From a virus: DNA of 64,000 nt. The position numbers and the translations under genes are program-made. The stretch's first letter is position 1. The number at the start of each line of letters is the position of its first letter. Location: IMG/VR virus record IMGVR_UViG_3300009034_002371, positions 18,762 through 82,761 of that record; one strand, written 5' to 3'. This document shows positions 8,524 through 15,865 of the stretch, piece after piece. Below the pieces are notes generated by a model. That model ran no database searches and was not told the origin of the DNA. It saw only the letters and a program-made list of their open reading frames with translations.

Positions 8524-9500
8524 AGGTGCTTTTAGTTTCTAGAGATATACCTAAGCAAAAGGTACACCGGTTGTCTAACTTTCTCTTACGTATGGACTAC
8601 ATGCCTTGTACTTTGCTTAGGGCAAGAACAAATCAGGACATAGCACGTTACATGTCTGAGGCGGATGTTATTTTTCTTAATTCAACATCCCATACTAGGT
8701 GGGTGGCGGAGGATTCTCCTATATACAGGGTGGGGGTTCCAGTGGGTAGGATTTTTGGTGATGTTTGGGGGCTACCACAGCTTGAGAAATACAGGAACAT
8801 GAAAAAGTTTAGGAGTAAGACTGGTACCCTTGTTGCGGACCACTTTAGGCATTACGATTATCGTGTTTGTACTTGTCAGGCACTTTTTAGAGAGTTTTGC
8901 CCGGAGTATGTTGATACCATGTTTTGGTCTCCGCACTGTGTAGACGTTCAGAACTTTGATGTTCCCAAAGATGTTGATGTTTTGATTTGGGGAGCTTTGG
9001 GTACTAGTGCTGACAGAAGACGTGTGAAAAACCTCTTGATGAAACATGTTGTTGCTCCAGGGAGGCAATACGATGCGGCCCGTTTAATATACAAGATTGC
9101 TCTAGGTGGGAGAAAGTATACACTTGTGTGGCTTCGAAGTCATGGTGAGGTATACCGTGGCTCTAAGCTCTACAGAATGATATCAAGGGCTAAGGTTTGC
9201 TGTACAGCTCCCGTACACCAGGCACCTGTTGGTAAATACTTTGAGAATGCAGCCTGCGGCTCTGTGACTTTAACCTTAAAGTTCACCGATAGGGAAGCTT
9301 TGGGGTTTGAACATGGGAAGAATATTTGGATTTCGAGCTTGGGCAGCTACTTAAAGAATTTGCGGTTTCTGTTAGAACATGATGCCTTGGTGAAAGAAAT
9401 GTCCAGGAATGCGAAGGAGCTCATCTGTACTAGACATACTCCAGAGATACGGGGTAAGGAGTTGTATGAGTTCTTTAAGCGTCTGACGGGGAAGACGTAA
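8520..9500 (+). CDS. CgeB-like glycosyltransferase, paralogue 4
   Basis: 326 residues, ATG 8520 in an ATGA overlap. Signature FWSPHCVDVQNFDVPKDVD then VLIWG; C-terminal VGKYFENAACGSVTL, 'REALGFEHGKNIWI', terminal 'NAKELICTRHTPEIRGKELY'. The N-terminal part (KQKVHRLSNFLLRMDYMPC) is closest by eye to the paralogue at 14928 (KKVEHRPSNFQKRVNLMPC), so the copy separated by the nucleotide-sugar genes may derive from this one. Its TAA stop overlaps the next ATG (TAATG). Cytoplasmic, no signal peptide or membrane segment. Confidence 0.78.
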   Translation: MKVLLVSRDIPKQKVHRLSNFLLRMDYMPCTLLRARTNQDIARYMSEADVIFLNSTSHTRWVAEDSPIYRVGVPVGRIFGDVWGLPQLEKYRNMKKFRSKTGTLVADHFRHYDYRVCTCQALFREFCPEYVDTMFWSPHCVDVQNFDVPKDVDVLIWGALGTSADRRRVKNLLMKHVVAPGRQYDAARLIYKIALGGRKYTLVWLRSHGEVYRGSKLYRMISRAKVCCTAPVHQAPVGKYFENAACGSVTLTLKFTDREALGFEHGKNIWISSLGSYLKNLRFLLEHDALVKEMSRNAKELICTRHTPEIRGKELYEFFKRLTGKT

Positions 9501-10168
9501 TGCGGAATCTTATCCTCCTGGGGGCTAGTGGTAACGCCCGGGAGATACTTGACGTTGTTGATAGTATCAATAAACTGGCTTCCAAGCCTGTTTACAAATG
9601 CCTTGGTTTTCTTGACGATAACAACTCTCTCCATGGTGAAAAAGTTTGTGGTATCCCAGTTTTGGGACCCATAGTAGCTGCACAAGATTTTCCAGATGCT
9701 CATTTTGTAAATGCCATTGGAAGTGTTTCTACTTTTCTGCAACGAGAGTCCATTATTGAAGCTACTAGGATTCCCTTGGAAAGATTTGCTACGATAGTCC
9801 ACCCTCTAGCGAGTGTTTCCCGGACTGCCTATGTAGGGCGAGGGACCGTAGTTCTTCCTCATGTATTCATAGGTTCCGATGCTAGAGTAGGAGATCATGT
9901 TCTTATATTGTCCGGCTCTGCTGTAAATCATGATGTGGTAGTCGGAGATTGTACATGTATTACAAGTGGTGCGTGTATCTCGGGCAAGGTAAAGATAGGC
10001 AGGTTGTGTTACTTGGGGACAAACTGCTCCCTCATAGGAAGTATCACTGTTAATGATTATGTGCTCATTGGTATGGGTAGTGTTGTACTTAAGGATGTTC
10101 CAAGAGGTTGGGCTGTTGTGGGTAACCCCGCTAGGTTTTTGAGATATACTGTAAGGGAGGAGATATGA
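9500..10168 (+). CDS. NeuD/PglD-type hexapeptide acyltransferase
   Basis: 222 residues. The N-terminal ~80 residues form the small Rossmann-like PglD/NeuD domain (LILLGASGNAREILDVV ... YKCLGFLDDN), and the C-terminal part is a left-handed beta-helix of isoleucine-patch hexapeptides (VGRGTVVLPHVFIGSDARVG, ... YLGTNCSLIGSITV) ending 'VPRGWAVVGNPARFLR', typical of sugar O- or N-acetyltransferases that act on nucleotide amino-sugars or sialic-acid-like sugars. The catalytic-type His is seen in SGSAVNHDVVVGD. Next to an epimerase and an aminotransferase, it probably acetylates a nucleotide-linked sugar. Exact substrate not deducible. Confidence 0.85.
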   Translation: MRNLILLGASGNAREILDVVDSINKLASKPVYKCLGFLDDNNSLHGEKVCGIPVLGPIVAAQDFPDAHFVNAIGSVSTFLQRESIIEATRIPLERFATIVHPLASVSRTAYVGRGTVVLPHVFIGSDARVGDHVLILSGSAVNHDVVVGDCTCITSGACISGKVKIGRLCYLGTNCSLIGSITVNDYVLIGMGSVVLKDVPRGWAVVGNPARFLRYTVREEI

Positions 10169-11154
10169 ATATGGCGGAGAGGGTCAATGGTTGCGTTCTA
10201 ATTACGGGTGCCGCTGGGCATATCGGCTCATCTATAGCTAGGGCACTGTTGGACGAGCCAGTAGATCAATTGGTACTTCTGGACAACTTTACTAAGGGGA
10301 GACGCGAGGATATTGTAGATGTTGTACGAGATCCTCGGGTACAATGTGTTTCGGGAGATATAAAGGATTCTGGGCTGCTCCATAGGCTCTTTGAAGATGT
10401 AGACTATGTTTTCCATCTGGCTGCTCTGTGGATTCGACAATGTCAGGATTTTCCCTGTGCAGGGTTTGAGGTGAATATCAGGGGTACCTTTAATGTACTT
10501 GAAGCTGCTGCTGCCCAAGGGGTTAGGAGACTGGTGTTTGCATCAAGTTCTTCAGTTTACGGGACACCCGTTGAAACTCCAATAACGGAGGAACATCCAT
10601 ACAACCACAGAACCTTCTACGGCGCGTCAAAGGTTGCGGGGGAGCATTTATGTCGTGCTTTTAACGAGAAATACGGCTTGGATTATGTAGGGCTACGCTA
10701 CATGAACGTTTATGGTCCAGGTCAAAGTTTTACCGGTACTTATACAGCCGTGATATCAAAAATGCTGCAACGTATCGAACAGGGACAGCCTCTCATAATA
10801 TACGGTACCGGACTCCAATCGCGAGACTTTACATATATAGATGATGCTGTAGATGCAAGTATCCTTGCACTGAAACATGGGGAATCGACCGCTATTTATA
10901 ACGTTTGTACGGGTTCGGAAGTAACTGTAAAGGAACTGGCTGACCTTCTTCTGGAACTTACAGGCTCAGACGTGGGTACTGTACATGAAACTGAGGCGGA
11001 AGCCTTTTTGATTCGAAAAGTAGGTAGTACTGAGAAGGCAGAAAGGGGTTTAGGGTTCAAAGCGCAGGTACCTTTAAGGGAGGGACTGCAGCGCTTACTC
11101 CAATGGAGATCTAAACAGCGAGTGGAGGTGCCACATGAAAGTTCCGATAACTAG
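10165..11154 (+). CDS. NAD-dependent sugar-nucleotide epimerase/dehydratase (extended SDR)
   Basis: 329 residues, ATG 10165 in an ATGA overlap (ATG 10171 is an alternative). NAD-binding GAAGHIG at residues 15-21; active-site Ser in 'FASSSSVYG' and the Y152-xxx-K156 pair (YGASK); 'RYMNVYGPGQ' and 'RDFTYIDDAVDA' are the usual UDP-hexose 4-epimerase/4,6-dehydratase landmarks. By sequence pattern it is closer to UDP-glucose/GlcNAc 4-epimerases than to RmlB dehydratases, because no clear dehydratase D-E pair follows the Ser. It overlaps the next gene by 20 nt, indicating one transcript. Provides an epimerised nucleotide sugar for the glycosyltransferases around it. Confidence 0.88.
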   Translation: MNMAERVNGCVLITGAAGHIGSSIARALLDEPVDQLVLLDNFTKGRREDIVDVVRDPRVQCVSGDIKDSGLLHRLFEDVDYVFHLAALWIRQCQDFPCAGFEVNIRGTFNVLEAAAAQGVRRLVFASSSSVYGTPVETPITEEHPYNHRTFYGASKVAGEHLCRAFNEKYGLDYVGLRYMNVYGPGQSFTGTYTAVISKMLQRIEQGQPLIIYGTGLQSRDFTYIDDAVDASILALKHGESTAIYNVCTGSEVTVKELADLLLELTGSDVGTVHETEAEAFLIRKVGSTEKAERGLGFKAQVPLREGLQRLLQWRSKQRVEVPHESSDN

Positions 11155-12286
11155 ACCGTTACTGTCAAAAGAGGAAGAGGAGGCTGTTGTCTCTGTGCTG
11201 CAGTCTGGATGGCTAGTTCAGGGAGCAAACGTCGAAGCCTTTGAGAAAGCTATTACTGAATATGTCGGTGGTGGATATGCTGTGGCAGTAAGTTCATGTA
11301 CTACAGCACTTCACCTAGCTCTGATTCTGGGGGGTATTTCAAAGGGTGATGAAGTACTTGTTCCAGCCTTCACGCACACTGCGTCAGCCAATGTTATCGA
11401 ATACCAGGGGGCCACGCCGGTGTTTGTAGATATCGATTTAAACACCTTTAACATGAGTACACGTGGCGTTGCAAAGTCTATTAGTAAGGACACGAAAGCA
11501 ATCATGCCTGTACATCTGTTCGGGTTGTGTGCTGATATGAGTAGTATTTTGAATTTGGCCTCTAGGTATGATCTATTTGTTGTTGAGGATGCTGCCTGTG
11601 CTCTGGGAAGCTCTCTTGCGTTTTCAAAGGATGAAGAGATCCGCTATGCGGGGACTATGGGAGTTGGCTGTTTCAGTTTCCACCCCCGCAAAGTTATTAC
11701 AACAGGTGAAGGGGGCATACTGCTTACAGATCATCCAGAGATGGCTAGTGCGGCTCGTAGTTTACGAGCTTTTGGAATGGCTGCTTCAACCTATAAGCGA
11801 CAGCAAGCTGAAACACCTGCTAATCCTACCTTTGAGAATCTAGGTTACAATTATCGCATGACAGATATCCAGGGAGCCATAGGTGTAGTGCAAATGCGGA
11901 GGTTGGAAGGTATCATTGCGAAAAGGCATATGTTAGCAGCCCGTTACAATGAAGCATTATCGCATGTCCCGGGTATTCAACTTCCTATCGAGCCCATAGG
12001 TTATAAACACATCTATCAGTCGTACGTTCTCCTAATTACAGAGGAGTTCCCGCTACCTAGAGATGAGGTTACTGAGAAGTTACACGGGCAAGGTGTTGCT
12101 ACAAGATCGGGAGCTGAGGCTGTTCCGATGCTAGCTTACTACTGTGAGAAGTATGGGTATACAGAGCAGGACTTCCCTAATGCTATAACTGCGGAAAAGT
12201 GTAGTTTGGTGCTACCGCTGTATCCCCAGATGACGGCCGAGGAGCAGGACTACGTTATAGAGGCTATATGGAGGCTTTCGTCATGA
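11135..12286 (+). CDS. DegT/DnrJ/EryC1-type PLP sugar aminotransferase 1
   Basis: 383 residues, ATG 11135 preceded by GGAGGTG. Full-length family member: substrate-binding start 'SGWLVQGANVEAFEKAI', cofactor site 'VSSCTTALHLALILGG', Asp-rich 'VVEDAACALGS', and PLP lysine K186 within FHPRKVITTGEGG; C-terminal part intact. Transfers an amino group to a keto nucleotide sugar. It sits between the epimerase and a Gfo/Idh dehydrogenase. It is clearly different from the second aminotransferase at 13807, so the phage may make two distinct amino sugars, or use two steps in one pathway. Confidence 0.88.
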   Translation: MKVPITRPLLSKEEEEAVVSVLQSGWLVQGANVEAFEKAITEYVGGGYAVAVSSCTTALHLALILGGISKGDEVLVPAFTHTASANVIEYQGATPVFVDIDLNTFNMSTRGVAKSISKDTKAIMPVHLFGLCADMSSILNLASRYDLFVVEDAACALGSSLAFSKDEEIRYAGTMGVGCFSFHPRKVITTGEGGILLTDHPEMASAARSLRAFGMAASTYKRQQAETPANPTFENLGYNYRMTDIQGAIGVVQMRRLEGIIAKRHMLAARYNEALSHVPGIQLPIEPIGYKHIYQSYVLLITEEFPLPRDEVTEKLHGQGVATRSGAEAVPMLAYYCEKYGYTEQDFPNAITAEKCSLVLPLYPQMTAEEQDYVIEAIWRLSS

Positions 12287-13197
12287 CGATACCTGTGGGG
12301 CTTATAGGTTATGGGTATTGGGGGAAGATAGTTGCGAAGTACCTCGATGAGAATACTGACATAGATCTTAAGTGTATATGTAGTCTGGAGTATGAGATAG
12401 AAGACCGTTGGACTAAGGATCCCCTGCATATTTGGGCAGATGATAAAATTGAAGCCGTATTCATAGTAACTCCTATAGAAACTCACTATGGATTGGTTAA
12501 GGAAGCTCTACACCAGGGAAAGCACGTCTTTTGTGAAAAGCCTCTCACCATGAAAGCGGCACATGCGAGAGAGCTTAAAGAGCTTGCGGAAGCCGGTAAG
12601 CTTATGTTGGTAACAGATCTTACATATACCTTCTCCCCCGCTCTCGAACTAGCCAAGTTCTATTTAGAGTCGGGTCGCATAGGAGATCTTCACCATGTCG
12701 AGCTTGCCTTAAAGAAGATGGGCAATCACAGCGAGAAGGATGTACGTTGGGTGTTAGGACCTCATCTTCTTTCTATACTTGGGATGTTTCATCCTCTAGA
12801 GGACTTGCGATTCGATTGTAGTACCTATTTTAGTGTAGACGGCAGAGCGGAAGCTTGTTCTATAGCGCTTGAGGATGGTTGTATAACCGGGCGTATAGAT
12901 TTAAGTGCGAACTATCCCGAGAAGTGCAGGGAAGTTGTTCTGTATGGTAGTAAAGGTGCAATTATCTATCAGCCTGGAGGGAAGGAGTGGACGCTTCGAC
13001 TATTACAGTATTCTGCAGCTACCAGAACCTCTACCAAGATGCTATTACAGGATGTAACGGATATACACACAGATGAGCGTAATAATCTCCGTTATGCTGT
13101 TAAGTTTTTTACAGATGTTTTCTTTGGTCGTCAAGAGTCTAACATAGATGATGCTATACAGGTGACTAGTATACTGGAGCAGTTGGTACAGGAGTAA
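12283..13197 (+). CDS. Gfo/Idh/MocA sugar-nucleotide dehydrogenase (WlbA/WbpB-like)
   Basis: 304 residues. I choose ATG 12283 (ATGA overlap, GGAGG at 12270-12274) rather than ATG 12268. NAD-binding GLIGYGYWGK at the N-terminus and the family hallmark E85-K86-P87 (VFCEKPLTM). In the Wlb/Wbp pathway this enzyme oxidises C3 of UDP-GlcNAcA to the 3-keto sugar. The gene order dehydrogenase, acetyltransferase, aminotransferase (12283, 13205, 13807) is that of wlbA-wlbB-wlbC, supporting that role. The UDP-GlcNAc 6-dehydrogenase that would make its substrate is not in the window and may come from the host or elsewhere in the genome. Confidence 0.82.
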   Translation: MTIPVGLIGYGYWGKIVAKYLDENTDIDLKCICSLEYEIEDRWTKDPLHIWADDKIEAVFIVTPIETHYGLVKEALHQGKHVFCEKPLTMKAAHARELKELAEAGKLMLVTDLTYTFSPALELAKFYLESGRIGDLHHVELALKKMGNHSEKDVRWVLGPHLLSILGMFHPLEDLRFDCSTYFSVDGRAEACSIALEDGCITGRIDLSANYPEKCREVVLYGSKGAIIYQPGGKEWTLRLLQYSAATRTSTKMLLQDVTDIHTDERNNLRYAVKFFTDVFFGRQESNIDDAIQVTSILEQLVQE

Positions 13198-13204
13198 AAA
13201 GAGC

Positions 13205-13804
13205 GTGAGTGACTATTTCGTACACGAATCAGCATATGTTGAAGAGGGTGCTATCGTTGGTGAGGGAACAAAGGTATGGCATTTCAGTCATGTGATGAGT
13301 GGCGCCCAGATTGGTAATAACTGTTTACTTGGACAAAGTGTCTTTATCGATAAAAGGGCGAAGATAGGCAATAACGTAAAGATAATGAATAATGTTTCAG
13401 TTTATGATTTGGTAACAATTGAGGATAATGTATTCTGTGGGCCGTCGATGGTATTTACTAACGTCAAGAATCCTCGCGCGGAGATACAGAGGCGCCTGAG
13501 CGAGTACCTGCCTACTGTGGTAAAGCGCGGTGCTACTATAGGTGCTAATGCGACGGTTGTATGCGGAAATACTATCGGGCGGTATGCTTTCATAGGTGCA
13601 GGTTCTGTGGTGACTAAGGATATTCCTGATTATGCTGTGGCATATGGGAATCCGGCTCGTGTAGATGGATGGATGTGTGAATGTGGTGAGGAGCTAAATT
13701 TCACGCCCGAATATGCTATTGCTACATGTGTTAAATGTAACAAGAAGTATAAGAAACGTGTGCAGATTGTAGAACGCCATTGGGGTGATACGGAGAGGAG
13801 CTGA
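13205..13804 (+). CDS. WlbB/WbpD-like sugar N-acetyltransferase with C-terminal zinc ribbon
   Basis: 199 residues from GTG 13205 (weak ribosome site). Hexapeptide left-handed beta-helix throughout ('VHESAYVEEGAIVGEGTKVW', 'IGNNVKIMNNVSVYD', 'YAFIGAGSVVTKDIPDYAV'), with the conserved WHFSHV catalytic-region His and the 'TNVKNPRAEIQRR' loop characteristic of WlbB/WbpD-type 3-N-acetyltransferases. The last ~40 residues hold CEC...CVKC, a zinc ribbon as found in some members. Expected to acetylate the 3-amino group made by the neighbouring aminotransferase, giving a 2,3-diacetamido sugar. Assigned by motif plus operon order. Confidence 0.85.
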   Translation: MSDYFVHESAYVEEGAIVGEGTKVWHFSHVMSGAQIGNNCLLGQSVFIDKRAKIGNNVKIMNNVSVYDLVTIEDNVFCGPSMVFTNVKNPRAEIQRRLSEYLPTVVKRGATIGANATVVCGNTIGRYAFIGAGSVVTKDIPDYAVAYGNPARVDGWMCECGEELNFTPEYAIATCVKCNKKYKKRVQIVERHWGDTERS

Positions 13805-13806
13805 GA

Positions 13807-14925
13807 ATGATTGTCCCTTTTGTAGATCTAAAAGCGCAATACTTATCGATCAAAGACGAGATCGATGCAGCTATACAGTCTGTGATAGACAATACGTCTT
13901 TCATTATGGGTGCGGATGTTTTCGAGTTCGAAAAGGAGTTTGCTGAATTCTGTGGTGCTAAATACGCAGTTGGTGTAGCCTCCGGTTCAGCTGCCCTAGA
14001 TCTAGCTTTAATAGCCTGTGGTATAAGACAAGGCGATGAGGTTATAACAACACCGAACACCTTTATAGCGACGGCTGAGGCTATTAGTCATGTGGGTGCT
14101 AAACCTGTTTTCATAGATATTGAAAACGTTAGCTATAATATGGATCCTGAACTGCTTGAAGCCGCTCTTACCCCCAGAACTAGAGCAGTTATTCCAGTCC
14201 ATCTGTTTGGACATCCCGTTGACATGGATCCCATAAGTGCTATTGCACATAGACACGATCTAGTAGTTATTGAGGACGCTGCACAGGCTCATGGGGCGGT
14301 ATATAAAAATCGTGTTGTTGGTACACTGGGGAGGGCGGCCTGTTTTAGTTTCTACCCAGCCAAGAACCTCGGCGCTTATGGCGATGCAGGGATGGTTGTA
14401 ACAAATGATGAGGGGATAGCTAGACGGGTGAAACTCCTTAGGAATCACGGACGTGTGGAGAAATACCGTTATGACATTGAAGGTTACGGTGCTCGATTGG
14501 ATACGATTCAAGCAGCTATATTACGTGTAAAGTTAAGGTATTTGGAGCAGTGGACGAGTGAACGCAGAGTGAACGCGCAGATATACAATAGCTGTTTGAA
14601 GGCTAACGGGTTAGGTATAGAGATACCTAAAGAGGCACACCGCTCAAAACATGTGTATCATCTCTATGTAATCAAAACTGATGAACGAGATAATTTACGT
14701 ACATCGCTAAGGGGCGCAAGTATTGCTACTGGGGTACACTATCCCATTCCCCTGCACCTGCAGCCCGCTTATAAGTACCTGGGTTATAAGGAGGGGGACT
14801 TTCCTGTAACGGAGGAACTAGCACAGAGGTGTCTTTCTTTGCCGATGTTTCCTGAGCTTACGGAAGAGAGCATTGTGTATGTTACTTCGTCTATGTTGCA
14901 ATTATTGGAAGGGAGACTTTCGTAG
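13807..14925 (+). CDS. DegT-type PLP sugar aminotransferase 2 (WlbC/WbpE-like)
   Basis: 372 residues, ATG 13807. Family landmarks: 'FVDLKAQYLSIKDEIDAA' N-terminus, 'GVASGSAALDLAL' cofactor loop, 'VVIEDAAQAHGA', and K186 in FYPAKNLGAYGDAG, the PLP lysine. The FYPxKNLGAYGD form is typical of WlbC/WbpE and QdtB/FdtB enzymes that aminate C3 of keto nucleotide sugars. Together with the two genes immediately upstream it completes a Wlb-like trio. Two nucleotides separate it from the next glycosyltransferase gene. Confidence 0.87.
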   Translation: MIVPFVDLKAQYLSIKDEIDAAIQSVIDNTSFIMGADVFEFEKEFAEFCGAKYAVGVASGSAALDLALIACGIRQGDEVITTPNTFIATAEAISHVGAKPVFIDIENVSYNMDPELLEAALTPRTRAVIPVHLFGHPVDMDPISAIAHRHDLVVIEDAAQAHGAVYKNRVVGTLGRAACFSFYPAKNLGAYGDAGMVVTNDEGIARRVKLLRNHGRVEKYRYDIEGYGARLDTIQAAILRVKLRYLEQWTSERRVNAQIYNSCLKANGLGIEIPKEAHRSKHVYHLYVIKTDERDNLRTSLRGASIATGVHYPIPLHLQPAYKYLGYKEGDFPVTEELAQRCLSLPMFPELTEESIVYVTSSMLQLLEGRLS

Positions 14926-14927
14926 AT

Positions 14928-15863
14928 ATGAGAGTTTTGTTCTTATCTAGAATTGTGCCAAAGAAGGTAGAACATAGACCATCTAATTTTCAAAAACGTG
15001 TAAACCTTATGCCGTGTGAGATAATCCAATGTACTTCCCCGAGTGCTGTACATGAATATGCTGAAACTGCCGATGTTATATTGGTGAACTCTTGGAGCCA
15101 TGTTTCCTGGTTGTCGGAGGTTAGGTTCATTACTGACCTTCCTGCACTTACAGGAGCAATTTATGATCAGGTATGGGTACGGAAAGTAACAAGGAATACC
15201 CTACAGTTTGATGTACGTATTGGCTTCTATCGGGAGCTTATGCAGAGATTTGCTCCCCACTGGATGGAACAGTTTTTCTGGTCGCCGTACTGTGTGGATA
15301 TACGAGAGTATGGTACTCCGCGTGATATTGATACTCTGTTTTGGGGAAAATCTGGTAGCGGTCATAAGTTTCGAAACTTTGTGGATATGACTCTAAGGAA
15401 ATATTGTATTGGAGAGGGGGAAAAAGTAGATTCGCGTTTGACAATGCATGACATAGTGATTGGTGAACGGGAGTACAGACACGCACGACTTATGAGGAAA
15501 CCTCCTACTCCGTATCGTGGGGATCTGAATCTATATCCGCTAATAGGAAGAACTAAGATTTGTCCAACAGGTCCAGCACATAATGCTCCAGTTGCTAAGT
15601 TTTTCGAAAATGCTGCTTGTGGCGCTGTAAATTTGACTTGTGACTTTACCGATAGAGAGGCTCTAGGTTTCGAACATAAAAAGAACATCTGGATTACAGA
15701 TATGGGACACTTTACAGATGATCTTGTCTACCTACTGGAGCATGACGATATCCGAGAAGAGATCTCGAGGAATGCAAGAGAGCTTATAGAGACTCGACAT
15801 ACTCCAGCCATCCGTGCGCAGGAGTTATATGAGTTCTTGTGTAAACGCTCAGGGGTGGTGTAG
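14928..15863 (+). CDS. CgeB-like glycosyltransferase, paralogue 5
   Basis: 311 residues, ATG 14928. Starts MRVLFLSRIVPKK; signature FWSPYCVDIREYGTPRDID then TLFWG; C-terminal VAKFFENAACGAVNL, 'REALGFEHKKNIWI', terminal helix 'NARELIETRHTPAIRAQELY'. Compared with siblings the Gly of VGKY is Ala (VAKF). Bases 15710-15804 are identical to 16669-16763 in the next gene, showing recent exchange between copies. It lies downstream of the nucleotide-sugar genes, so the paralogous array brackets that pathway. Confidence 0.8.
   Translation: MRVLFLSRIVPKKVEHRPSNFQKRVNLMPCEIIQCTSPSAVHEYAETADVILVNSWSHVSWLSEVRFITDLPALTGAIYDQVWVRKVTRNTLQFDVRIGFYRELMQRFAPHWMEQFFWSPYCVDIREYGTPRDIDTLFWGKSGSGHKFRNFVDMTLRKYCIGEGEKVDSRLTMHDIVIGEREYRHARLMRKPPTPYRGDLNLYPLIGRTKICPTGPAHNAPVAKFFENAACGAVNLTCDFTDREALGFEHKKNIWITDMGHFTDDLVYLLEHDDIREEISRNARELIETRHTPAIRAQELYEFLCKRSGVV
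15710..15804 (+). repeat. 95-bp exact repeat in glycosyltransferase genes, copy 1
   Basis: Identical to 16669-16763. It encodes the end of the donor domain (FTDDLVYLLEHDDIREE... region). Flanking bases diverge at both sides, so the identity is local, as expected for gene conversion rather than whole-gene duplication. Confidence 0.9.
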
Positions 15864-15865
15864 CT

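Noticed and set aside
5463-9500. Tandem genes as ancient prophage or host lipopolysaccharide cluster misassembled into a phage contig
   Set aside because: The genes share strand, overlaps and codon style with neighbouring virion genes, and virion-type genes occur on both sides; a chimera cannot be fully excluded without reads.
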